Assembly: GCF_037055275.1 (NCBI RefSeq)
Contig: NZ_CP146343.1
Span: 4,002,501-4,066,500 of the forward strand
Reading direction: 5' to 3'
Origin: Pseudomonas sp. ML2-2023-3
GTDB taxonomy: Bacteria > Pseudomonadota > Gammaproteobacteria > Pseudomonadales > Pseudomonadaceae
Length of the DNA: 64,000 nt
The notes under the pieces are model-generated. The model had not been told where the DNA came from and did no database searches. It was given only the letters and a program-made list of their open reading frames with translations. Below, one piece after another: positions 51,363 to 60,358 of this stretch (positions within the stretch are counted from its first letter, which is position 1; every line of letters begins with the position of its first letter). Both the position numbers and the translations under genes were made by a program.

Positions 51363-52121
51363 TCAATGGGTCACGGAGCCGCCGTCGACCACAAGGGTCT
51401 GGCCGCTCATGAAATCGCTGTCGGCGCTGGACAGAAACAGCAGCGCGCCGATCAGGTCCTGCGGCACCGCTTCACGCTTAATGCAGCGACTGGCGATGTT
51501 GTTGCGCACGATGTCCCCGGCCCAGGCGGCATTGGCCTGGACGTTGGCGCTCATGGTCAGGCCGGGTGCCAGGCAGTTGCAGCGGATGCCGGCGTCGCCG
51601 ACTTCTCGCGCGATCGAGCGTGTCATGGCAATGACTGCGCCCTTCGACGCGACATACGCCGCCATCATCGGCGCGCCTTTGAACGCCGTTGCCGAGGCAA
51701 TGTTGACGATCTTGCCGTAGCCCTGACGGCGCATCACCGGCATGACCGCCTTCGCGCACTCGAAGGAACCGCGCACGTTGACCGCCATGATCCGGTCCCA
51801 TTCCGCCGAGCTGGTCTGCTCGAACAGTTTGAGTTCCAGGGTGGCAAACAACGCCGCGTTGTTGATCAGTACGTGCACACCGCTGAACTGCGCCACGGCT
51901 TCCTCGACCATGGCTTGAACCGCGGCACCGTCGGTCACGTCGCAAGCGATTGCCAGGGCCGTACCGCCCTTGTTGCGGATCGCGGCAGCGGTGTCATCAG
52001 GCGCCTTCAAATCGCAAAGCACCACCTTCGCGCCCTCGGCCGCCAGGGCCTGGGCATACGTGGCACCGATGCCTTGCGCGGCACCGGTGATGATCGCGAC
52101 TTTTCCCTTCAATCTGCTCAT
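51363..52121 (-). CDS. Short-chain dehydrogenase/reductase
   Basis: SDR of 252 residues: IITGAAQGIGATYA (cofactor), INNAALFATL, IVNIASATAFKG (active-site Ser), YVASKGA (Tyr, Lys) and a C-terminus FMSGQTLVVDGGSVTH. Asp at the end of the second strand (CDLKAP) suggests NAD. AAGGA precedes ATG 52121. It may oxidise furan alcohols such as furfuryl alcohol or HMF, feeding the next-door aldehyde dehydrogenase. Confidence 0.88.
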   Translation of the reverse strand: MSRLKGKVAIITGAAQGIGATYAQALAAEGAKVVLCDLKAPDDTAAAIRNKGGTALAIACDVTDGAAVQAMVEEAVAQFSGVHVLINNAALFATLELKLFEQTSSAEWDRIMAVNVRGSFECAKAVMPVMRRQGYGKIVNIASATAFKGAPMMAAYVASKGAVIAMTRSIAREVGDAGIRCNCLAPGLTMSANVQANAAWAGDIVRNNIASRCIKREAVPQDLIGALLFLSSADSDFMSGQTLVVDGGSVTH

Positions 52122-52132
52122 TGCGTTTTCCT

Positions 52133-53482
52133 TTACTTGAAGTTGCCTTGGGTTTCCGGAATCACCACGCTGCCGATCAGGTAGATCACCGACAGGCCGG
52201 CAGCGAACATCGCCAGCACCATGGGGATTTGAGCCGGGCTGCTGCTGAACAGGGACACAAAGGTCGGCATGGTTCCGCCGAGGGCGAAGCCGATGTTCCA
52301 GGACAACCCGGTGCCGCTGGCACGCAGCTCGGTGGCAAAGCGTTCGTTGAGGAAGATCAGGATCGGCGCGATGATCGCCCCGCCCATGAAGGCAATGCCC
52401 ACGCAATACAGCGCAGTGCGGGCCAGCGAACCCGGCTCGGCGACACCGAGGAACATCATCGGCAAGCTCACCAGATTGAGCACACCCAGCAGCATGAAGG
52501 TCTTCTTGCGGCCGATCAGGTCACTCAGGTAGCCGAAGGCCAGTGCTCCGACAATGGTTGCCACCGACCCGTACATGAGCAGCTGCGAAGTCTGCGTATG
52601 GGGTACTTTGGCGACCACGTTGAGCAAGGTCGGCAGATAACCGCACGCCAGGTAATACGTAGCCCCGCCGCCGAACGTAATCAGCAGGTTGACCAGCATC
52701 ACGCCGCGGTACTCGCGACCGAACAGACGCTTGAGTGGCGACACGGCCACCACCGCCGGCCCCTTGGTTTTGCGCGCTTGTTGCAGTTGCTGCCAGACCG
52801 GGGTTTCTTCCAGGTAACGGAACATCACCAGACCGAAGAACGTGCTGAGCAAGCCGCAGAAGAACATGAAGCGCCAGCCCCAGACGTCAAATTCCTCCCC
52901 GGGAAAGATCTCCGACAACACCAGATAAGTGAATGACGCCAACAGCGCGCCCATGCCGGCACCGGCGCCACCGATCAACCCGGACATCAAGCCGCGATAG
53001 CGCGGCGAGATGGATTCGGTGCCGATGGTGTGAGTGGAAGCGACGATGCCGCCAACGAAAACGCCCTGAATGATCCGCAAGATCAAAAACAGTATCGGGG
53101 CCAACACCCCGACCTGGTGAATGGTCGGCAAGGCGCCAAACAGTGCCGTGGAAATACCGACGCCGACCATCGACACCATCAACGCACGCTTGCGGCCGTG
53201 TTTGTCGGCATACGCGCCGAAGATCGCCGAGCCCAGCGGACGTACCAGCAAGGCCACGGCGAACGAGGCATACACCGCGGCCAGCGACAGTGTCGGGGTG
53301 TCCGAGGGGAAGAACATACGGCCGATGATCGGCGCCACGTAGAGCAGAATGAACAGGTCAAACAAATCCAGCGCCCAGCCGAATGTCGAGGCAAATGCCG
53401 CAAGCAAGGCCTTGCCCGGTGGAATCTGCGGTGTATCGGTAGCGGCGCTGGTTGGCGGCGCAGTTGTTGTTGTCGTGGTCAT
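52133..53482 (-). CDS. MFS transporter, aromatic-acid/sugar-acid type
   Basis: Twelve-helix major-facilitator permease of 449 residues. Features: WALDLFDLFILLYVAPIIGR, RPLGSAIFGAYADKHGRKRA (the MFS A-motif), GGIVASTHTIGTESISPRYR and a long inner loop after helix six. This type moves benzoate-like acids, dicarboxylates or alpha-ketoglutarate with protons. In the furan cluster an uptake role for furoate or furan-dicarboxylate is likely. ATG 53482 is preferred to 53545. Confidence 0.88.
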   Translation of the reverse strand: MTTTTTTAPPTSAATDTPQIPPGKALLAAFASTFGWALDLFDLFILLYVAPIIGRMFFPSDTPTLSLAAVYASFAVALLVRPLGSAIFGAYADKHGRKRALMVSMVGVGISTALFGALPTIHQVGVLAPILFLILRIIQGVFVGGIVASTHTIGTESISPRYRGLMSGLIGGAGAGMGALLASFTYLVLSEIFPGEEFDVWGWRFMFFCGLLSTFFGLVMFRYLEETPVWQQLQQARKTKGPAVVAVSPLKRLFGREYRGVMLVNLLITFGGGATYYLACGYLPTLLNVVAKVPHTQTSQLLMYGSVATIVGALAFGYLSDLIGRKKTFMLLGVLNLVSLPMMFLGVAEPGSLARTALYCVGIAFMGGAIIAPILIFLNERFATELRASGTGLSWNIGFALGGTMPTFVSLFSSSPAQIPMVLAMFAAGLSVIYLIGSVVIPETQGNFK

Positions 53483-53560
53483 GATTGCCTCACACAAGAC
53501 GTGTCTTGAGCTGGTTGGAACTATCGGGAACAGGCCGCTGAACACCAGCGACCTCCGGGT

Positions 53561-54994
53561 TCAATCGTGCTTCTGGAGCACGCACTGCCAGTCCTGCGGC
53601 GCCGCGTGCGCCACCTTGTCGAGCTCGACTTCCTGTTGGCCCGGCACCTGGATTCGCTTGAAGCGCATGGTCGGTGCCGACAGCGGCACCGTGGCGTCGT
53701 AGCCCATCTTCGAGCCGACACCGTCGCGGGTGGACGGATCGAGTTTCGAGCCCTGGGATTCATGGATCAGCACCAGGTCGCGGTCGGCCTGGAAACGGGT
53801 GGCAATAGCCCACTCGACTTCGATGGGGTCATGAATGTCCACATCCATATCCACCACGGTGACGTGCTTGATGTCGTAGTGACCGCCCAGCGCGCCGAGG
53901 ATGACGTTCTTGCCCTCGCCTTCGGAGCGTTTGTCGATCTGCACATAAAGGTGATAACGACACACTCCGCCCTTGCTCAGGTGCACGTCACGCACGCACG
54001 GAAAGCTGCGGCGCAAGTGCGCAAGCATGGTCGCTTCGCGCGGGATGCCGCCGAGCAGCAAGTGTTCCAGGCCGCCGCCGACGATGGTGTGAAAGATCGG
54101 GTCGTGACGATGGGTTACGGCGTCGACTTCGATCACATGGCGTTCGGCGCGCTCGCCGTAGTACTGCGGAAACTCGCCGAACGGGCCCTCCATCTCCCGC
54201 GCCTTGGCCAGCAGCCGGCCCTCGATGACGATCTCGGCGTCGGCAGGTACGCGAATCTGGTTGGTGACACAGCGCGTCACCGCCAGCGGACGGCCATGCA
54301 GCGCACCGGCAATTTCCAGTTCGTCGTGATCGATCGGCACGATGGCCTGGGACGCCAGCAAGGTCAGCGGATCAGCGCCAATGACCACCGCCACGTCCAG
54401 ATCCTCTCCCAGCGCCTCGACTTCCTGAAAGAAGGCCAGCGCATGGCGTGGCAGCAGCAGTGCGCCCAGGCGATTTGGGCTGCTCACTTGCAAGCGGTGA
54501 ATCGAAACGTTCTGTACCCCGGTGCGCGGGTTTCGGGTAATCAGCAGGCCAGCGGTGATGTAAGGGCCGCTGTCGTGCTCGTTGTGGGTGGGAATGGGCA
54601 GCAGTTTGTTCAGGTCGATCTCGCGATGCACCACTTGCTGACAAGCTGCATCGCCGACTTCGCGCCACGGCAGCGGATTGAGGCTGGCGGCTTCGAAACG
54701 CGCCAACACTTCAGCGGACTCCACGCCCATGGCTTCGGCCATCCACTGCCGGTCGGACAGCAGGCCGGACACCACCGCGATCGAATGGCCGCCCGGCTGG
54801 GGGAACAGTGAAGCGCTCTTGCCGTCCAGACGATTGGCAATCGCTGCAACGCCGAAACGCAGGTCCACGCCGGGACGTATCATTGTCAAACGCTGCCGGC
54901 GCTGCAAATGGTCGAGCCAGCCACGCAGGCTGGCGCCTGCTGGCAGGTCCCCGGCCCTGTCGGCTTCGGGGGTGGAAAGAGTCACAGGCTGCAT
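53561..54994 (-). CDS. hmfF: UbiD-family decarboxylase (HmfF-like)
   Basis: Prenyl-FMN-dependent decarboxylase of 477 residues. The conserved catalytic residues of the family are seen as Arg167 (VSIHRLQV) and Glu269/Glu274 (EGPFGEF). By cluster context the substrate is furan-2,5-dicarboxylate, giving 2-furoate, as with HmfF of Cupriavidus basilensis. GAGG lies before ATG 54994, and an A-rich AACAATAA motif (complement 55010-55017) just upstream suggests Crc control. The cofactor would come from the UbiX-like protein at 48325-48948. Confidence 0.9.
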   Translation of the reverse strand: MQPVTLSTPEADRAGDLPAGASLRGWLDHLQRRQRLTMIRPGVDLRFGVAAIANRLDGKSASLFPQPGGHSIAVVSGLLSDRQWMAEAMGVESAEVLARFEAASLNPLPWREVGDAACQQVVHREIDLNKLLPIPTHNEHDSGPYITAGLLITRNPRTGVQNVSIHRLQVSSPNRLGALLLPRHALAFFQEVEALGEDLDVAVVIGADPLTLLASQAIVPIDHDELEIAGALHGRPLAVTRCVTNQIRVPADAEIVIEGRLLAKAREMEGPFGEFPQYYGERAERHVIEVDAVTHRHDPIFHTIVGGGLEHLLLGGIPREATMLAHLRRSFPCVRDVHLSKGGVCRYHLYVQIDKRSEGEGKNVILGALGGHYDIKHVTVVDMDVDIHDPIEVEWAIATRFQADRDLVLIHESQGSKLDPSTRDGVGSKMGYDATVPLSAPTMRFKRIQVPGQQEVELDKVAHAAPQDWQCVLQKHD

Positions 54995-55068
54995 GGCCTT
55001 ACCTCGTCATTATTGTTTTGGTGGCATGCCCGGTCACCCGGCGGCATGCCCGTTTAAATCGTTGGGGT

Positions 55069-56487
55069 TCAGCGTCCGGTAGCGCTCGCACTGATGGGTT
55101 TGGCGCTGTCGGTGTGTTCAGGTTTGCCACCGCGCAGTATATGGCTCAGGGTCATGATCACGAGTGGCGTGGCCAGCGCGATGTAGGCGTTGTCGATGCC
55201 GTAGGGATTGCCCATCAGGAACCAGCCGATGGTGATGATCAGTGACGCGATGATGCTGATGAACGCACCCTGCCGCGTGCCGAATGTCGGCGCGTAAAAC
55301 ACCATCAGCACCAGCACCGCGAGTGAGGCGCGCAAGGCTTTGGCGAGGAAGGTCACCACCAGCACGTCGGAGGCGTACAGCGCCAGCGTGATGGGCAGCA
55401 GGCCGGCGACGATGGTCGCGGTCCGGGCAAAATTGAGGTTCTTGCGATCATCACCTTGTGGGTTGAAGAACGGCTGATAGAAGTCCTTGAGCAACAACGT
55501 GGCGATGCCCATGGTTAGCGCGGCCATGGTGCCGAACAGCGCCCCGGTCAGTCCTGCGACGACGATCCCGGCCATCCATTCGTGCATGTGCCCGAGGATT
55601 TGCGGAAAGGCCTGCAACGAAGGAATCTGCGGAAACAGCACCGCGCTGCACATCCCCACCATCGCAGCGATCAAGCCGTAGGGAATCAACATCAACGCGC
55701 AGTAGAAACTCGCGTGCTGGGCCTTGCGCCCGTCGCTGACGGTATTCACCGCCTGGACCACGTACTGGGTGGCGAACGTCGCGCCGATACCGGCCACCAG
55801 CCAGGCGAAAATCTTCGGCCAACCGACGTTGCCGACTTCGAACATCGGCGCTGGCAGTCGCGCCACCAACTCGCCCATGCCGCCAACCTTGCTCAAGGCA
55901 AAACCCAAGGCGAGGATGATCCCGGCGTACATCATTAGCGCGTGCAAGACGTTGGTATAGATCACCGAGCGCATGCCACCGATGCCGACGTACAGCACCG
56001 AAACAATACCAACGATGATGATCGCGGACGTCCGCTCGATGCCCAGCAAGGTCGCGAGCACTGCCCCGCCGCTGGCATAGATTGAGACCGCAACGATCGA
56101 CAGCGCGCAGATCATGATCACTGACGTGGCGAAGCGTACCGGCTCGCCGTAAGTGCGGGCCAGCGCCCCGGAAATGGTGTTCTCGCCGAGGTCCTTGTAC
56201 TTCTTCGCCAACAGCATGGAGAAGATCACAAAACCGACGCCCAGGGCGGCGATGTTCCAGGCAGCGGAAATGCCATAGGTGTAACCCGCCTGAGCCGTAC
56301 CAATGCTCGCGGTAGTGCCAATGAACTCGGACATCATCAGAAAACCGATCAGCACCGCCGGGAAGTCCTTGCCTCCGGTGGTGAAGTTTTTCGCGCTTTG
56401 TGTAGAGCGTCGAACCCAAAAACTGATCAACGCCAAGACCACCATGTAGGCGGCCACGATGGTTAATACCAGCCAGCTAGAAGCCAT
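55069..56487 (-). CDS. Sodium:solute symporter (SSF family)
   Basis: A 472-residue membrane protein with thirteen predicted hydrophobic segments: MASSWLVLTIVAAYMVVLAL, GKDFPAVLIGFLMMSEFIG, TASIGTAQAGYTYGISAAWN and SVLYVGIGGMRSVIYTNVLH, typical of the SSF family. It would take up a carboxylate with sodium. Between hmfE and ubiD, uptake of furoate or furan-dicarboxylate is the natural guess. It is the second transporter in the cluster beside the MFS protein. The 194 bp to hmfE contain GC-rich small hairpins but no gene. Confidence 0.9.
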   Translation of the reverse strand: MASSWLVLTIVAAYMVVLALISFWVRRSTQSAKNFTTGGKDFPAVLIGFLMMSEFIGTTASIGTAQAGYTYGISAAWNIAALGVGFVIFSMLLAKKYKDLGENTISGALARTYGEPVRFATSVIMICALSIVAVSIYASGGAVLATLLGIERTSAIIIVGIVSVLYVGIGGMRSVIYTNVLHALMMYAGIILALGFALSKVGGMGELVARLPAPMFEVGNVGWPKIFAWLVAGIGATFATQYVVQAVNTVSDGRKAQHASFYCALMLIPYGLIAAMVGMCSAVLFPQIPSLQAFPQILGHMHEWMAGIVVAGLTGALFGTMAALTMGIATLLLKDFYQPFFNPQGDDRKNLNFARTATIVAGLLPITLALYASDVLVVTFLAKALRASLAVLVLMVFYAPTFGTRQGAFISIIASLIITIGWFLMGNPYGIDNAYIALATPLVIMTLSHILRGGKPEHTDSAKPISASATGR

Positions 56488-56681
56488 AAGTGGAACTCCG
56501 ATTTTTATATTTATTGGACGGATTTCGATGCAGCCGATCTCAGCCTAAGAGCCCCGCAGCGGGTTTTCTATTAACGAATATTGATGCGCCCTATCAGTTT
56601 CAGTGAAGGGGCGGCAGGCCCCGCTCCGTAGGGGCGCACGCCGTTTCCGACATGCTCCCGGGCCTGCTCGCTGGTACGCAT

Positions 56682-57485
56682 TTACTCGCCGGTGAACACT
56701 GCCGGACGCTTGCTGTGAAACGCTTCGACGCCTTCCTTGAAGTCCTTGGAGCTGCGCAGTCGGCTGTAGCAGTGACCTTCCATTTCGATCGCGACGGTCA
56801 GCGGTGCATCTTCGTTGTCGTTGATCAGTTTTTTCGCCGTGCGCTGAGCCAGCGGCGAGAAGCGCCGCAGCTCATCTGCCAGCGCATCGACGGTGCTTTC
56901 GAGTTCGGCATCCGGCACGACCTCGGTTGCGATACCCCAGGCATAGGCCTGGTCGCCCGTGATGCGTTTGGCACGCATCACCATGTGCTTGGTGCGGGTG
57001 ATGCCGATGATTTTCTGCAGACGTGCAGAGCCACCCGAGCCGGGGATCTGACCCAGGTTCTGCTCAGGCAAGGCGTAGCGCGTGGTTTGCGAAGCAACGC
57101 GGAAATCGCAGGCCAGGGACAGTTCGAAACCGACGCCGAAGGTGTAACCACGGTTGGCAACGATCACCGGTTTTTCGCAACGCGCCGGTGCCGCAACGTT
57201 CCAGGCCAGCTTCGAAACGTGCTCCGGCGAAGCTTCGAGGAAGCCCTTGATGTCGCCGCCGCTGGAGAAGTGTTCACCCACCGAGCGCAGCACGATGACG
57301 CGCACGTCTTTGTGTGCATCGAGGGCTTCGAAGACCAGGCGCAGTTGATCGCGCTGGCCCATGGAAATGACGTTCAACGGCGCCCGGTTGAGGATGATGT
57401 CGGCGCGCTCGCGGGACACATCGACTTCAACCTGGAAGCCATCGAACTGAGTGTCGAGAAATTGCTGGATTGCTTGTTGTTGCAT
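56682..57485 (-). CDS. hmfE: Enoyl-CoA hydratase-family protein (HmfE-like)
   Basis: Crotonase-fold protein of 267 residues: APLNVISMGQRDQLRLVFEA, HFSSGGDIKGFLEASPE (oxyanion region) and GFELSLACDFRVASQTTRYA, ALPEQNLGQIPGSGG. In the characterised pathway HmfE handles the ring-opened 5-hydroxy-2-furoyl-CoA/2-oxoglutaroyl-CoA stage, releasing 2-oxoglutarate. It is the fifth gene in the hmfABCDE order, 19 bp after hmfD. Confidence 0.88.
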   Translation of the reverse strand: MQQQAIQQFLDTQFDGFQVEVDVSRERADIILNRAPLNVISMGQRDQLRLVFEALDAHKDVRVIVLRSVGEHFSSGGDIKGFLEASPEHVSKLAWNVAAPARCEKPVIVANRGYTFGVGFELSLACDFRVASQTTRYALPEQNLGQIPGSGGSARLQKIIGITRTKHMVMRAKRITGDQAYAWGIATEVVPDAELESTVDALADELRRFSPLAQRTAKKLINDNEDAPLTVAIEMEGHCYSRLRSSKDFKEGVEAFHSKRPAVFTGE

Positions 57486-57504
57486 GGGAGTGTCCTCTGG
57501 ATGA

Positions 57505-59043
57505 TTAGCTGATGGCCTTCAAGGCCTGTTCCTGAAATTGGGCCAGCAGCACGCGTCGCAGCACCTTGCCAACTGGAGATTTGGGAATCTGATCGATGAA
57601 CTGGTAACGCCGTGGCCGCTTGAATTTGGCCAGACCCGAAGCGATGCAATGGGCATCGAGGTCGCATTCCGAGACCTCGGCGCGCAGCTTGATAAACGCA
57701 GCAATGATCTTGCCCCACTGCTCGTCCGGCAGGCCGACCACCACCACTTCTTCTACTGCTGGGTGCAGGGAGAGCATGTTTTCGATTTCCGCCGGGCTGA
57801 CGTTTTCGCCGCCGGTGATGATCAAGTCATCGACACGCCCCGTGACGAACAGATCGCCCTCCAGATCGAAGTAGCCGATGTCACCGGTGAAATACCATCC
57901 GTCACGCAACGCCCTGGCGGTCGCTTCGGGGCGGTTCAGGTAGCCTTCGAACGCCTCGTCACTCGCCAGGTCGGCGATGATCTGGCCCTCCTCCAATGGG
58001 TTGGCCTGCACGTCCACCGTTTCAGCATCGATCGGCACCACGCGCACTCGCTGGTTCATTGCACTGCGCCCTGACGAGCCGGGTTTACGGCTGGCCTGCT
58101 GGTCGATGGTGAAGGTGTAGATCTCCGAACTGCCATAATGATTGACGAACAATTGCGGCTGGAACGCCTGCTCGACGCGACGCATCAAGCCATCGCTCAT
58201 CGGTGCGCCGGCAAAGCCAATTTTCTCCACACTGGCTACTCGCTCGCGGGCAAAGGCCGGGTGTTCGATGAGCATGTGGTAGAGCGTCGGCACCAGGTAT
58301 AGGTTGGTGACCTTTTCCCGTTCGATGGCCTGCAGCGTGGCTTCCACGTCGAACTTCGGCACACAGACGAAATGCCCGTCGATCAGCGCCATGGACAGCA
58401 ACGAGCGCACGCCCATGGTGTGGTAAAGCGGCATGACACCCAGCGTGCATTCACTCTGGCGGTAGAGGTTTTGCGCTACGTGGGCAACCGCCGCGGCGCG
58501 TTCGGAACGGTGCCGACGGGGCACCCCCTTGGGCTTGCTGGTGGTGCCGGAGGTGTACAGCAGCAGTGAAAAGTCTTCGGCGTCGGCCTGCAAAATGATT
58601 CCGGACGGGGTCTGCGAACACAGTTCCTCGAAACTCAGGTCGGTGTCGGCGGCACGGATACCGGCGGCGATCCGTGGCAGCCTTGTGGCGGCGCTGCAAC
58701 CGGCCACCGCGGCCACCGTCGAGTCGTCGTAAGCCAGTGCACGGATTTGTGCATCTTCGATGCAGTAGCCCAGCTCATCGGCAGTCGAGCGCCAGTTCAA
58801 CGGGGTCATGACGATGCCCGCAAACTGACAGGCCCAATGCAGAGTCGCCATCTGCCAGCGGTTCTGCATCGCTACCAGCAGTCGGTCACCCCGCTGCAGC
58901 CCGAGGCGTTGCAAGCCCCGAGCTGCGCTCTGGATATCGACGAACCAGTCTTCATAGGTTTTCTTCAACGCACCGTCACTGACCGCCACGGCGTGTGGTC
59001 GGCGTTCAACGGCAGCGAGGAAGCTGCGTCCGAGATCGAACAT
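57505..59043 (-). CDS. hmfD: 2-Furoyl-CoA synthetase (HmfD-like AMP ligase)
   Basis: Adenylate-forming ligase of 512 residues. Motifs: LLLYTSGTTSKPKGVPRRH, YGSSEIYTF, YFTGDIGYFDLEGDLFVTGR, ITGGENVSPAEIENML and the catalytic Lys in KSPVGKVLRRVL. It activates 2-furoate with ATP and CoA. ATG 59043 is chosen for the canonical N-terminus MFDLGRSFLAAV and lies 5 bp after the hmfC stop; the motif AATAACAA (complement 59046-59053) sits three bases before it, in Crc style. Gene order supports the substrate. Confidence 0.9.
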   Translation of the reverse strand: MFDLGRSFLAAVERRPHAVAVSDGALKKTYEDWFVDIQSAARGLQRLGLQRGDRLLVAMQNRWQMATLHWACQFAGIVMTPLNWRSTADELGYCIEDAQIRALAYDDSTVAAVAGCSAATRLPRIAAGIRAADTDLSFEELCSQTPSGIILQADAEDFSLLLYTSGTTSKPKGVPRRHRSERAAAVAHVAQNLYRQSECTLGVMPLYHTMGVRSLLSMALIDGHFVCVPKFDVEATLQAIEREKVTNLYLVPTLYHMLIEHPAFARERVASVEKIGFAGAPMSDGLMRRVEQAFQPQLFVNHYGSSEIYTFTIDQQASRKPGSSGRSAMNQRVRVVPIDAETVDVQANPLEEGQIIADLASDEAFEGYLNRPEATARALRDGWYFTGDIGYFDLEGDLFVTGRVDDLIITGGENVSPAEIENMLSLHPAVEEVVVVGLPDEQWGKIIAAFIKLRAEVSECDLDAHCIASGLAKFKRPRRYQFIDQIPKSPVGKVLRRVLLAQFQEQALKAIS

Positions 59044-59048
59044 TATTG

Positions 59049-59549
59049 TTATTCCCCTTTGTTCGTTTGGCGCTGGGCAGCTACTTCGAGCACGGCCTGG
59101 ACGATGCCGGTGTAGCCCGTGCAGCGACATAAATGCCCCGAAAGCATGTCGCGTACCTGGGTCTCGTCCGGGTTGGGTACCCGTTCGAGGAAATCCACGC
59201 AGGACATGAGAATGCCCGCAGTGCAAAAGCCGCACTGCAAGGCGTGATGACGGCGAAAGGCTTGTTGCAGGTCGCTCAGTGTGTCGTCGTCGGCCAGGGA
59301 CTCGACGGTCTCGATACGCCGCTCGTGCCCCTGTACCGCGAGCATCAGGCAGGAACGCATGGCGACCCCGTCCACCAGCACCGTGCAGGCACCGCAGACT
59401 CCGTGTTCGCATCCGACATGGACACCGGTGGCACCGAGGTCGTGGCGCAGGAAGTCGCAGAGTTGGGTCCGCGGTTCGGCCAGCGCTTCGCGGGTGCGGC
59501 CATTGAGTTCCAGGCGAATCGCAAAGGTTTGTTCGGCAGTTACACGCAT
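59049..59549 (-). CDS. hmfC: 2-Furoyl-CoA dehydrogenase 2Fe-2S subunit (HmfC-like)
   Basis: Small iron-sulfur subunit of 166 residues. CEHGVCGACTVLVDG holds the ferredoxin-type cluster (about 48-62) and CGFCTAGILMSC plus CRCTGYTGIVQAV the second. It links the molybdenum centre of HmfA with the FAD of HmfB. AAGGAG precedes ATG 59549, two bases after the hmfB stop. Confidence 0.92.
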   Translation of the reverse strand: MRVTAEQTFAIRLELNGRTREALAEPRTQLCDFLRHDLGATGVHVGCEHGVCGACTVLVDGVAMRSCLMLAVQGHERRIETVESLADDDTLSDLQQAFRRHHALQCGFCTAGILMSCVDFLERVPNPDETQVRDMLSGHLCRCTGYTGIVQAVLEVAAQRQTNKGE

Positions 59550-59551
59550 GT

Positions 59552-60358
59552 TCAGACTCCTTCGATCAGCTGATGACCCAGCTCGCGAATTAGTTGGCGG
59601 CGATAGGCAGCGCTGGCGTGCACGTCGTCTTGTGCATCGAGCGACCAGGCGGTTTGATTGAGCGCGTCTGGTAACGCCGCACCACGAGGCAGGCTGCGAC
59701 GTTGCGGACGGTCGGCGACCCCGCCGATGCCGAGTTCGACCTGGTCCGTGCCGATGGCTGCGGCCAGGGATACAATTGCAAAGTCGCCGTGACGCATGGC
59801 GATTTCGCGGAAGCGATAGGTGATGCCTTCGCGCTTGAGCGGAAAACGCACCTCGACGACCAGTTCATCCGCACGCTTTTCAGTGGTGAGAATGCCTTGA
59901 AAGAAGTCCGCAGCCTTGACGATGCGCTTGCCTTTTTTCGACTCGAGAACGATCTCGCCGCCCAGCGTCACCAGGCACAGCGGCAACTCGGCGCTGGGGT
60001 CGGCGTGAGCCACCGAACCGCAGACTGTGCCGCGATTACGCGTCTGGAAGTGGCCGATCCAGGGCATCGCCAGTGCCAATAAAGGCACCTCGTCCATCAG
60101 GGTCGAACGCGCCAGCAACTGCGCCTGTCGCACCCCGGCACCTACAGCCAGGCAATCCTTGCGCAGTTCGATATAGGCCAGGTCAGCCACATGATTGATA
60201 TCGATCAGCAACTTGGGTTGAGCCAGGCGCATGTTCAGCACCGCCATCAGCGATTGGCCACCGGCGATGATGCGAGCCTCTTGGCCGTACTCGGCGAGCA
60301 ACTCAACCACCTGACGACGGGTGTCAGCCCGAACGTAATCGAAAGCAGCCGGTTTCAT
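59552..60358 (-). CDS. hmfB: 2-Furoyl-CoA dehydrogenase FAD subunit (HmfB-like)
   Basis: CoxM/CutM-type flavin subunit of 268 residues: MKPAAFDYVRADTRRQVVEL, ARIIAGGQSLMAVLNMRLAQ (FAD-binding), TRNRGTVCGSVAHADPSAEL (second FAD motif). It receives electrons from the 2Fe-2S subunit. ATG 60358 overlaps the hmfA stop (ATGA) with GGAGG upstream; the longer frame to 60412 has no support. Confidence 0.93.
   Translation of the reverse strand: MKPAAFDYVRADTRRQVVELLAEYGQEARIIAGGQSLMAVLNMRLAQPKLLIDINHVADLAYIELRKDCLAVGAGVRQAQLLARSTLMDEVPLLALAMPWIGHFQTRNRGTVCGSVAHADPSAELPLCLVTLGGEIVLESKKGKRIVKAADFFQGILTTEKRADELVVEVRFPLKREGITYRFREIAMRHGDFAIVSLAAAIGTDQVELGIGGVADRPQRRSLPRGAALPDALNQTAWSLDAQDDVHASAAYRRQLIRELGHQLIEGV

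Noticed and set aside
49936..51720. 594-codon plus-strand frame opposite the aldehyde dehydrogenase gene
   Set aside because: It overlaps an obvious aldehyde dehydrogenase and the end of the SDR on the other strand; no ribosome site and no recognisable motif.
53567..54811. 414-codon plus-strand frame opposite ubiD
   Set aside because: Antisense shadow; UbiD motifs on the minus strand are complete.
56551..56575. Hairpin CCCGCAGCGGG followed by TTTT as a terminator
   Set aside because: The T-run is on the plus strand, but the genes on both sides are on the minus strand, so it does not end a known transcript.
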